A stretch of 62,723 nucleotides of DNA from Oceanospirillum sp048268485. Lineage in GTDB: Bacteria > Pseudomonadota > Gammaproteobacteria > Pseudomonadales > Halomonadaceae. The notes below the pieces were generated by a model. It was not told where the DNA came from, ran no database searches, and saw only the letters and a list, made by a program, of their open reading frames with translations. Below are positions 18,455 through 26,067 of the stretch, one piece after another. How positions within the stretch are numbered: position 1 is the first letter of the stretch; each line of letters begins with the position of its first letter. The stretch is taken from the NCBI GenBank assembly GCA_048268485.1, contig JBLWVL010000020.1:1-62723 (forward strand), read 5' to 3'. The position numbers and the translations under genes were made by a program.

Positions 18455-18475
18455 AATATTCATGAAATATTTTCA
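18455..18475. promoter_or_regulatory. MetR operator at its own promoter
   Basis: TGAAATATTTTCA (18463-18475) is an exact TGAA-N5-TTCA MetR site. It lies inside a larger palindrome of AAAATATT and AATATTTT around CATGA. It sits about 12 nt before the metR ATG, a position suited to autorepression. Confidence 0.6.
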
Positions 18476-18486
18476 AAGAGAAAGCC

Positions 18487-19428
18487 ATGATTGAGATCCG
18501 TCACCTCAAAACCCTGATGGCATTAAAAGAAACCGGCAGCCTGGTAGAGGCAGCAGATCGAATACACCTGACTCAGTCGGCGCTATCACACCAGATAAAA
18601 GATCTTGAAGAACGCTTGGGCTGTACCCTTTTTATACGCAAAAGTAAGCCGCTTCAATTCACTTCTGCCGGGATGCGTATTCTGCAGCTTGCCGATGACG
18701 TGATGCCTCTGCTTCGCTCTGCTCAACGGGATATCGATCGCATGGCGGGAGGAGAGGTAGGTCGCCTGCATATGGCGATTGAATGCCACAGCTGTTTTCA
18801 ATGGCTGATGCCCACAATTGATCGCTTCCGTAACAATTGGCCGGAAGTAGAGATGGACTTTGCCTCCGGGTTTAATTTTGCGCCTTTACCTGCTCTTGCC
18901 AGAGGTGAGCTCGATCTCGTAATCACTTCGGACCCCCAACCTTTGTCCAGCGTAGAATACGTACCACTGTTTCGCTATGAAGGGCTTCTTGCAGTTGCCA
19001 AACAGCATCCTTTTGCAAAGAACAGCTTTGTTACCGAACAGGAACTGGCAAAAGAGACATTGATCATTTATCCGGTAGAGCGGGACAGACTGGATGTTTT
19101 CTCTAAATTTCTGACCCCTGCTGGGCTGGAGCCATCAGATACCAGATCTGCGGAGCTGACCATCATGATGATGCAACTGGTCGCCAGTGGCCGGGGTGTT
19201 TGCGCCCTACCTAACTGGGCTGTTGCTGAGTATCTGGAACGGGACTATGTCAAAGGTATTCGTTTGGGGGAAAAAGGGCTTTGGAGTACACTCTTTGCTG
19301 CAATTCGCAAGGACACTCTTGATAGTGCCTATATGAAAGATTTTCTGAGAACCGCCCAGGATGTTTCTTTCCGGACTCTTTCTGGTATTCAACCGGCTGA
19401 CCGCAAAACAGACGAACGGCAAGGTTAG
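18487..19428 (+). CDS. metR: LysR-family methionine biosynthesis regulator MetR
   Basis: 313 aa. N-terminal winged helix-turn-helix MIEIRHLKTLMALKETGSLV...LTQSALSHQIKDLEERLG (residues 1-60) and a LysR effector domain. AIECHSCFQWLMP, VEMDFASGF and LIIYPVERDRLDVF match MetR closely. Homocysteine is the usual co-inducer, with metE, metH or glyA as targets. No met structural gene is adjacent, so it acts in trans. A perfect MetR site lies at its own start. The C-terminal 20 residues (polar, charged) extend slightly beyond the family core. Confidence 0.9.
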   Translation: MIEIRHLKTLMALKETGSLVEAADRIHLTQSALSHQIKDLEERLGCTLFIRKSKPLQFTSAGMRILQLADDVMPLLRSAQRDIDRMAGGEVGRLHMAIECHSCFQWLMPTIDRFRNNWPEVEMDFASGFNFAPLPALARGELDLVITSDPQPLSSVEYVPLFRYEGLLAVAKQHPFAKNSFVTEQELAKETLIIYPVERDRLDVFSKFLTPAGLEPSDTRSAELTIMMMQLVASGRGVCALPNWAVAEYLERDYVKGIRLGEKGLWSTLFAAIRKDTLDSAYMKDFLRTAQDVSFRTLSGIQPADRKTDERQG

Positions 19429-19474
19429 TCCACAGACGCCATTGACTGGGGCATATTCAGAAAAGCTGCAGGTG

Positions 19475-19504
19475 AAAAAAAGGGGCCCACTGCATGGCCC
19501 CTTC
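19475..19504 (-). terminator. terminator between metR and the RstB-like gene
   Basis: AAGGGGCC pairs with GGCCCCTT around an 8-nt loop. On the minus strand it is followed by a T-run of about seven; on the plus strand the tail is CTTCTC, so it may also serve metR. Confidence 0.65.
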
Positions 19505-19653
19505 TCAAAAGGAGAGATAAAAAGGATAGAACTCAAGTCTCAGCTACAAATCAACCTGCGTTCCAACTTACTGCAGGAGAAATAGTACTGAATGAGGCCT
19601 TTTTATATCTTGATGCTCATCAACAAAGTTTTGTCAATCTTTTAACCTGGATC

Positions 19654-19676
19654 AAAAAGCATAACATTAGCTTTTT
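19654..19676 (-). terminator. terminator just after the RstB-like gene
   Basis: AAAAAGC pairs with GCTTTTT around a 9-nt loop, 53 nt past the histidine kinase stop. The stem is A/T-rich, hence weak on its own. The rest of 19429-19728 shows no gene. Confidence 0.45.
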
Positions 19677-19728
19677 CTCTATCAAAACTGCTCTTTTATT
19701 TATTACAGGAAAGCTGCAACTCCACGGA

Positions 19729-21360
19729 CTATACAATCGGCGTTTCTTCCACATCCACTCTGTAGCGTGGAAAAATCAGACTAAACCGGGCTCCGCCCAA
19801 CCCGTCACTACGATCAACCAGAGCACTCCCCTGATGCCAATAGGTAATACGCCGTACAATGGAAAGACCTAACCCATAGCCACCCGATGCTCTCGTACGG
19901 CTGTCATCCAAACGGGAAAAAGGTGTAAACACACGCTCCCAGTCCTCCTCAGGAACACCCGGGCCATCATCTTCCACGTCAATACGAATACTGTCAGAGT
20001 CCACATAACAACTGATCTGAACCTGACTTTCCGCATAACGACAGGCATTACTTACCAGGTTTTGCACTGCACGCTGGAAATAGCGAGTCTCAATATCCGC
20101 ATCGTCCCCAGCTCCCGGATTACAGTGGATTACATTCAACTCCAGCCCCGGCTTCAAAACTTTAAGCCCATTAACAACATCATGCAGAAGCGGGGTAACT
20201 TCCGCTCGTTCATAGTCTAAATGTAAGGTTTCCTGGCCTAAGCGAGCATAAGTTAAAATTTCATCTACCAGCTCGTCCAGCTCCTGGATATCACTATCGA
20301 TCCCCTCCTGTTGCTTCCGGACAAAAGGGTCATCTACGATATCCTCAATCATCTGCATACCAAAACGAATACGGGCGACCGGCGTTCTCAATTCGTGCGA
20401 AACCGCATGAACCATCTCCTGCTGAGTATGTAACAACTCCTGAACCTGTTTAGCCATAACGTTAAAGGCACGGGCCAGACGGGCTACAAAATCATCACCC
20501 TCCACCCTAACCCGGGTACTCAGATGCCCTGCTGCAATGCGGCTGGCAGCCTGCTCAACCTTCTGTAAGCGCTGCTCCAGCATACGCACGGACAAATATA
20601 TACCGCTACCCGATAAGAGTAACGCCACCAAAGCGATAGCGACCATCAGTAACAGAGGGTAAGGATCAAACATCCTCACAGGCCCGACCCTTAAGAGGCG
20701 ATCGTCATCCAATTGCGCATAAGCGACAATTGAGCGCCCACTCTGCAGGAACGAGATTACTGACTCCCCCTGTAGCAGTTGCTGTAGTTCAATATGGTCA
20801 AGGGGGATGCCGGATAGAGGGATCAAAGAGATAGGGTATGCAAAATAAGGATTCGCTTCCGATAGAACCTTAGCAGCCGGATAATCATGATCCCGAATAA
20901 CCTGACGCAACAGCTCTACCGACGCCCTGGCATGCTGCTCGGTAAGACGTGGAATATGGGCCTTCACCAACAAGCGACTATCCGGATCAAGGTAGCGATA
21001 AACAATCATTTCATGCTCAGAGCTACAGTTAAGCAACAAAATACGGTTTTCTGTCAGACGCCTCAGTTGCCAACGGTCCAGCGATTCATCATCAGCTCGG
21101 GTCACCATCAGCTTGATGTTTAACCGGGCTCCGATATCCATCAGCCAGCTGACACGATCAGCTTCTTTCTGCTGCTGCCATCCTTTACTTAACAGGTAAA
21201 AAGTACCGGAAGCCAGTTCTTCCCGGTACTGCTCAACTCTCACATGATTAATCAGCGATGTTGCGCCAACCGCCAGGGCAATCACCAAAAGCATCGCCAG
21301 CAACATATGCAAATAGACACGTATGAAGATACTGTTAACCCGAAGCATATTTAAAGGCAT
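19729..21360 (-). CDS. sensor histidine kinase, RstB-like
   Basis: 543 aa. TM1 (residues ~10-32, VYLHMLLAMLLVIALAVGAT), a ~190-residue periplasmic domain, TM2 (~225-245), HAMP (~246-300), HisKA with H-box HAVSHELRTPVARIRFG (His near 320), N-box NLVSNACRYAESQ, and G-boxes DDGPGVPEEDW and GGYGLGLSIV. All catalytic motifs are intact. Autophosphorylates and transfers to the response regulator encoded 143 nt upstream. The RstB label rests on the H-box/HAMP character and its RstA-like partner; the periplasmic domain is longer than in E. coli RstB. The ATG at 21360 has only a weak ribosome site. Confidence 0.85.
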   Translation of the reverse strand: MPLNMLRVNSIFIRVYLHMLLAMLLVIALAVGATSLINHVRVEQYREELASGTFYLLSKGWQQQKEADRVSWLMDIGARLNIKLMVTRADDESLDRWQLRRLTENRILLLNCSSEHEMIVYRYLDPDSRLLVKAHIPRLTEQHARASVELLRQVIRDHDYPAAKVLSEANPYFAYPISLIPLSGIPLDHIELQQLLQGESVISFLQSGRSIVAYAQLDDDRLLRVGPVRMFDPYPLLLMVAIALVALLLSGSGIYLSVRMLEQRLQKVEQAASRIAAGHLSTRVRVEGDDFVARLARAFNVMAKQVQELLHTQQEMVHAVSHELRTPVARIRFGMQMIEDIVDDPFVRKQQEGIDSDIQELDELVDEILTYARLGQETLHLDYERAEVTPLLHDVVNGLKVLKPGLELNVIHCNPGAGDDADIETRYFQRAVQNLVSNACRYAESQVQISCYVDSDSIRIDVEDDGPGVPEEDWERVFTPFSRLDDSRTRASGGYGLGLSIVRRITYWHQGSALVDRSDGLGGARFSLIFPRYRVDVEETPIV

Positions 21361-21503
21361 GGTCTGGTAACGTCCCGGTTCGTTTAAAAAAAATCAGACG
21401 AGGTGAAAGAGTCCTTGGTTTCAGGCAAACAGAGAGGAGCGGCAGCAGCATTCAACGGCTATTTAAACAGTCGGGCCAGAGCAGATCACTCCGGCCTCTG
21501 CAA

Positions 21504-22223
21504 TTAAACCTCTTTTACAAAAAGATAGCCCTTACTTCTAACTGTTTTAATGCGTCGAGGGTGCATAGGGTCATCCCCAACTTTCGGACGAATGCGGGAA
21601 ACCCGAACATCAATAGAGCGATCCTGTCCATCGTATTCAATTCCACGCAACGCCGTGAAAATCTCTTCTCGGGTCAAAACGCGCCCGGCATTAGACGCAA
21701 GCAGCCATAGCAGATCAAACTCTGCACTGGTCAGGTCGATACTATCACCAGCCAACCAGGCCTCGCGCATCGCATTATCCACAACCAGATTTCCAAACTG
21801 CAGACGGCTGTCATCGCCATCTTCCAATTCAACCGGCTCATCAGAGCCAGTAACACGACGTAGCAAAGCACGCACACGGGCCAGTAACACACGAGGTCGA
21901 ACTGGCTTGGAGATATAGTCATCAGCTCCCATTTCCAGCCCGACCACCTGATCCATATCATCAGTACGTGCCGTCAGCATCAGAATAGGGCCACTGTATT
22001 CAGGACGAACCCGACGGCATACACCCAGGCCGTCTTCGCCGGGTAACATCACATCCAAAATCACCAGGTCAGGCTTTTCAGCAAGAATGCGGTCAACGGC
22101 TCTGTTGCCGTCACCCTCAACATCAACATCAAAACCATTACCCTCAAGATACTCTCGGGTGAGGGTGGCCAGTCGCTCGTCATCTTCAACGATCAGAATT
22201 CGGGAAGTTTCTTGTGTATCCAC
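21504..22223 (-). CDS. OmpR-family response regulator, RstA-like
   Basis: 239 aa. Receiver domain with acidic pocket (VEDD near residues 12-15), phospho-Asp in LVILDVMLPGEDG (~57), Thr in LTART and Lys in ISKPVRP. The C-terminal winged helix has LTSAEFDLLWLLASNAGRVL and RSIDVRVSRIRPKVGDD...IKTVRSKGYLF. The SGPILMLTARTDDMDQVVGL block resembles RstA. Start is GTG, with AGAGAG 6 nt upstream. It is the promoter-proximal gene of the two-component operon and divergent from nrdA. No linked target gene is evident. Confidence 0.88.
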   Translation of the reverse strand: MDTQETSRILIVEDDERLATLTREYLEGNGFDVDVEGDGNRAVDRILAEKPDLVILDVMLPGEDGLGVCRRVRPEYSGPILMLTARTDDMDQVVGLEMGADDYISKPVRPRVLLARVRALLRRVTGSDEPVELEDGDDSRLQFGNLVVDNAMREAWLAGDSIDLTSAEFDLLWLLASNAGRVLTREEIFTALRGIEYDGQDRSIDVRVSRIRPKVGDDPMHPRRIKTVRSKGYLFVKEV

Positions 22224-22590
22224 GTGATGCTCTCTACGTTATTGCGGAAGCCTGCGCAGGGCTACCGGCTTTTATTGTCACATTCTACGGGCCAATAAAT
22301 AAATGAAGGCTCGTGTAAGTTTCAACGCTTTTATAGCGTTTTATAACGGGTATTTATTATGAATTTTCACAACAATACCCTTATTTTTTTATATATTTAA
22401 ATCATAGCGTATCTATATACCGTGTTACTACGCCTATGTCGTCAGATAACTCAAATTACCACCGGATAAATGCCTTCCCCTGATTACCCGACACACTTAA
22501 AAAAATCTTATTTACCCCTTGAAATTTCTGTAAAGCCTCTGGGTAAAGACCTCTCACGTTAGTTGGTTTTCACCTCTAAAATAAACACAA
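22224..22590. other. divergent intergenic region rstA-like / nrdA, distal half
   Basis: No gene is visible. The stretch is A/T-rich and must carry the promoter of the minus-strand two-component operon. A further NrdR-like sequence, TATCTATATACCGTGT, occurs at 22410-22425 but is too far from the main pair to be counted with it. Confidence 0.4.
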
Positions 22591-22591
22591 G

Positions 22592-22611
22592 TTATCCACA
22601 AGATATCCACT
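22592..22611 (+). promoter_or_regulatory. two DnaA boxes upstream of nrdA
   Basis: TTATCCACA (22592-22600) is a perfect DnaA box. ATATCCACT (22603-22611) is a second at 7 of 9 matches, starting 11 nt later in the same orientation. E. coli nrdAB is likewise controlled by DnaA boxes next to its promoter. Confidence 0.7.
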
Positions 22612-22627
22612 TGCAGACTTAAGAAAA

Positions 22628-22674
22628 CAACATTATCTTGTGCCCAGACTAAAAAGCACCCCCATATATAGGGT
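22628..22674 (+). promoter_or_regulatory. pair of NrdR boxes
   Basis: Box 1 CAACATTATCTTGTGC (22628-22643) and box 2 CCCCCATATATAGGGT (22659-22674) fit acaCwAtATaTwGtgt at most core positions. They start 31 bp apart, the three-turn spacing known for NrdR sites. TATCTT inside box 1 could be the -10 of a promoter whose -35 is TTGCAG at 22611. Confidence 0.65.
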
Positions 22675-22728
22675 GCCGACACAGATTCAAACACAATTCA
22701 ACCTAAGCCCTTGTTATTAACGATTTTT

Positions 22729-22750
22729 CCGGATTTGATCCGGTTTTTTT
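22729..22750 (+). terminator. terminator/attenuator in the nrdA leader
   Basis: CCGGAT-TTG-ATCCGG followed by seven T, then GTTTTT. It is downstream of the DnaA and NrdR boxes but about 160 nt before the nrdA ATG. It would terminate transcripts from the regulated promoter unless bypassed, or define the 3' end of a short leader RNA of about 100 nt. Confidence 0.7.
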
Positions 22751-22912
22751 GTTTTTAATACGCCATTCCCTACAGGATAAAGGGTTAATAGTTTGCAATC
22801 GATATCAGTCACAAGATTCACTTTTTATGCCTCTGACGGCATGAAAGCCAACACAGAATATGATCTCCTGATTTATGGGATCAAAGATTAACTACAGGCA
22901 GGCATTATCAGC

Positions 22913-25819
22913 ATGGCACAGGACACCACTCCAAACGCAGCTCTCAGTAATCTGCAGGTGATGAAACGTAATGGCGATCTGGTCGCATGCGACCCAAGTA
23001 AAATTTCTGTCGCAATGAGCAAAGCCTTTATCGCCGTTGAAGGCGATGGCGCACAAAACTCAAGCCGCATTCATGAGCTGGTTCAATCGTTTACTCAGAA
23101 TATCATTGAAACCTTCCAGCGCCGTATGCCTGCAGGCGGCGTGATCCATATTGAAGATATTCAGGATCAGGTTGAACTGGTACTGATGCGATCCGGTGAG
23201 CAGAAAGTTGCCCGAGCCTATGTTCTTTACCGCGACAAGCACTCCCGTCGTCGTGCCGCACAGGAAAAAGGCATTGCCAATCCGCACCCGTCTATCAATG
23301 TGACACACCCTGATGGCAGCAAACTGCCCCTTGATCTGGGTCGTATCGACACTATCGTCAGTGAAGCCTGTGAAGGCCTGGAAGAAGTTGATAAAAAACT
23401 GATTATCGATGACACCCTGAAAAACCTGTACGACGGTGTGCCGGTTGATGGCGTATCAACCGCACTGATGATGGCTGCCCGAACACTGGTTGAGAAAGAG
23501 CCAAACTACACCTATGTTACCGCTCGCCTGCTGATGGATAACCTGCGCCGCGAAGCACTAAGTTTCCTGAACGTGGCACCTGAAGCAACTCACAAAGAGA
23601 TGATGGCGCTTTACCCAAAAGCACTGATCGCTTATGTGAAAAAAGGCATTGAACTTGAGCAGTTAAACCCGGCATTAGCTGAATTTGATTTAGAAGCACT
23701 GGGCGCTGCTATTGAGCATGAGAACGACAAAAACTTCACCTACCTGGGCCTGCAAACCCTTTACGATCGCTATTTCCTGCATTGCGATGATGTTCGCTAT
23801 GAACTGCCTCAGGTGATGTTTATGCGAGTTGCGATGGGACTGTCTCTTAACGAAGCAAAACCGACAGAGCGGGCCATCGAGTTCTACAAGCTTCTGTCCA
23901 GCTTTGACTACATGGCGTCCACACCAACACTGTTCAACTCAGGTACCCGCCGCCCACAGCTGTCATCCTGTTACCTGACTCATGTACCGGACGACCTGGA
24001 AGGCATCTACGGCGCTATCAAGGATAACGCTTTACTGTCTAAATGGGCCGGAGGTTTGGGTAATGACTGGACTCAGGTTCGCGCACTGGGTTCCTACATC
24101 AAAGGAACCAATGGTAAGTCACAGGGTGTAGTACCTTTCCTGAAAGTAGTTAACGATACTGCAGTAGCGGTTAACCAGGGCGGTAAACGTAAGGGCGCTG
24201 TTTGTGCTTACCTGGAAAGCTGGCACCTGGACGTAGAAGAGTTTCTGGATCTGCGTAAAAACACCGGTGATGATCGCCGCCGCACCCATGATATGAATAC
24301 GGCAAACTGGGTGCCGGATCTGCTGATGAAACGTGTATTCGAAGATAAAGAGTGGACGCTTTTCTCCCCGTCCGATACTCCGGATCTGCATGACCTGTAC
24401 GGCAAAGCTTTTGAAGCCCGTTATGAAGAGTATGAGCGTATGGCCGACGCCGGCGAAGTACGCTTATTCAAACGCATCAAAGCGAAAGACTTGTGGCGTA
24501 AGATGCTATCCATGTTATTTGAAACAGGCCACCCATGGATCACCTTTAAAGATCCGTGTAACCTGCGTTCACCACAACAACATGCTGGTGTCGTGCACTC
24601 CTCTAACCTGTGCACCGAAATCACGCTGAACACCAATGAAGACGAGATCGCGGTCTGTAATCTTGGCTCTGTTAATCTGGCGCAACATGTTACCGATAGT
24701 GGCGAACTGGATGTGGATAAAATCCGCAATACAGTAACCACCGCAGTGCGCATGCTGGATAATGTCATCGACATTAATTACTACGCAGTTCCTCAGGCGC
24801 GTAACTCTAACCTGAAGCACCGTCCCGTCGGCATGGGTATCATGGGCTTCCAGGACGCACTGTATAAAGCAAAAACAGCTTACGCTTCCAACGAAGCAGT
24901 CACCTTTGCTGATCGTTCCATGGAAGTGGTCAGCTACTACGCTATTCAGGCTTCCAGTGATCTGGCCGCCGAACGAGGCCGTTACGAAAGCTACGAGGGC
25001 TCTCTGTGGAGTCAGGGTGTTCTGCCAATTGATTCCCTGGACAACCTGATCGAAGCTCGTGGTGCGCAATTTATCGAAGTCGACACCAGTAGCACCCTGA
25101 ACTGGGATGAGCTACGCACTCTGGTACGCAAGCAGGGTATGCGTAACTCCAATGTGATGGCGATCGCACCGACCGCCACCATCTCTAATATCTGCGGTGT
25201 CTCTCAGTCCATCGAGCCGACGTATCAGAACCTCTACGTGAAATCGAACCTCTCCGGCGAATTCACCGTAGTAAACCCTTATATGGTTCGTGATCTTAAG
25301 GAGCGCGGCCTATGGGATGAGGTGATGGTTAATGATCTGAAATACTACGACGGTTCTGTTCAGCCCATCGACCGTATTCCGGATGATCTGAAAGCACTGT
25401 ACGCCAACGCCTTCGAAGTTGAGCCTAAATGGCTGGTAGACGCTGCAAGCCGTCGTCAGAAGTGGATCGATCAGGCACAGTCCCTGAACCTGTACATCTC
25501 TGGTGTGAACGGTAAGAAATTGGATATCACCTACCGTATGGCATGGTTCCGTGGTCTGAAAACCACCTATTACCTCCGTGCCATGGGTGCATCATCTGTT
25601 GAGAAATCAACCGTTGATCGCGGTACTCATAATGCAGTTTCCAGCGGCAGCGCACCAACAACTGTTGCTCCGGCACCTGCTGCTCCGGTTGCTCCTGCAG
25701 CGGTACCAACCCCTGCACCGGCAGCTGTAGCCAAGGACGAGTTCGAACTGTCCGGCTCAGCAGCTGAAGTACCTCAGGCCTGCTCTATCGACAACCCGGA
25801 TTGCGAAGCCTGTCAGTAA
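22913..25819 (+). CDS. nrdA: class Ia ribonucleotide reductase, alpha subunit
   Basis: 968 aa, about 200 longer than E. coli NrdA because of a duplicated N-terminal ATP-cone (residues ~14-105 and ~118-215), the Pseudomonas-type layout. Catalytic features: Cys in LSSCYLTHV (~351), NLCTEI (~565), AVCNLG (~583), the Tyr-Tyr pair in TTYYLRAMGASSVEKSTVDR (~885) and the C-terminal CEAC redox pair. A ~35-residue Ala/Pro linker precedes the last ~30 residues. It reduces ribonucleoside diphosphates with NrdB; the cones sense ATP/dATP. Upstream control: DnaA boxes, NrdR boxes and a leader terminator. Confidence 0.96.
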   Translation: MAQDTTPNAALSNLQVMKRNGDLVACDPSKISVAMSKAFIAVEGDGAQNSSRIHELVQSFTQNIIETFQRRMPAGGVIHIEDIQDQVELVLMRSGEQKVARAYVLYRDKHSRRRAAQEKGIANPHPSINVTHPDGSKLPLDLGRIDTIVSEACEGLEEVDKKLIIDDTLKNLYDGVPVDGVSTALMMAARTLVEKEPNYTYVTARLLMDNLRREALSFLNVAPEATHKEMMALYPKALIAYVKKGIELEQLNPALAEFDLEALGAAIEHENDKNFTYLGLQTLYDRYFLHCDDVRYELPQVMFMRVAMGLSLNEAKPTERAIEFYKLLSSFDYMASTPTLFNSGTRRPQLSSCYLTHVPDDLEGIYGAIKDNALLSKWAGGLGNDWTQVRALGSYIKGTNGKSQGVVPFLKVVNDTAVAVNQGGKRKGAVCAYLESWHLDVEEFLDLRKNTGDDRRRTHDMNTANWVPDLLMKRVFEDKEWTLFSPSDTPDLHDLYGKAFEARYEEYERMADAGEVRLFKRIKAKDLWRKMLSMLFETGHPWITFKDPCNLRSPQQHAGVVHSSNLCTEITLNTNEDEIAVCNLGSVNLAQHVTDSGELDVDKIRNTVTTAVRMLDNVIDINYYAVPQARNSNLKHRPVGMGIMGFQDALYKAKTAYASNEAVTFADRSMEVVSYYAIQASSDLAAERGRYESYEGSLWSQGVLPIDSLDNLIEARGAQFIEVDTSSTLNWDELRTLVRKQGMRNSNVMAIAPTATISNICGVSQSIEPTYQNLYVKSNLSGEFTVVNPYMVRDLKERGLWDEVMVNDLKYYDGSVQPIDRIPDDLKALYANAFEVEPKWLVDAASRRQKWIDQAQSLNLYISGVNGKKLDITYRMAWFRGLKTTYYLRAMGASSVEKSTVDRGTHNAVSSGSAPTTVAPAPAAPVAPAAVPTPAPAAVAKDEFELSGSAAEVPQACSIDNPDCEACQ

Positions 25820-25839
25820 TTCTGAACAAGGGAATTCAT

Positions 25840-25997
25840 TGAAAGGCACTGCAGCCTTTCACTAACCGCAAGGATGCGGTTGCCTTTCGGCCCTATGCCG
25901 AAAACCAAATGGCATCGACTTGCCACAGTGCTTTTATAAGGCTCCGAATCTAAAGCGAGCCGATAAAACGGATTTACTGCAAGCCCTGTGGCAAGTC
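25840..25997 (+). ncRNA. structured nrdA-nrdB intergenic RNA
   Basis: Four stems in 158 nt: TGAAAGGC/GCCTTTCA (25840-25861), AACCGCA/TGCGGTT (25864-25881), TTTCGG/CCGAAA (25885-25903), and a perfect 12-bp GACTTGCCACAG/CTGTGGCAAGTC (25917-25928 with 25986-25997). The last encloses GGCTC/GAGCC. An ATGCC/GGCAT pairing (25895-25899 with 25911-25915) excludes the third stem, so two conformations are possible. There is no T-run. It is probably a cis-acting element of the nrdAB transcript; I match it to no known riboswitch. Confidence 0.6.
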
Positions 25998-26067
25998 AAT
26001 GTTCAAACTTGACGATACTGTATAAATTATCAGCACGACTGATTAAGACATTTAAGAGGATTTCACC

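Noticed and set aside
19729..22223. EnvZ-OmpR identity for the two-component system, since envZ-ompR often lie near pckA and tex.
   Set aside because: The receiver block SGPILMLTARTDDMDQVVGL and the long periplasmic domain of the kinase look RstAB-like, and the genes are not adjacent to pckA or tex.
22410..22425. Third NrdR-like box in the nrdA upstream region.
   Set aside because: It is over 200 bp from the well-spaced pair and mismatched at two core positions.
25917..25997. The 12-bp inverted repeats as terminal repeats of a tiny mobile element (MITE).
   Set aside because: No flanking target-site duplication was visible, and the adjacent stems argue for one continuous RNA structure.
25840..25997. 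Cobalamin or other known riboswitch between nrdA and nrdB.
   Set aside because: No B12-box or other signature of a riboswitch that I know; class Ia RNR does not need cobalamin.
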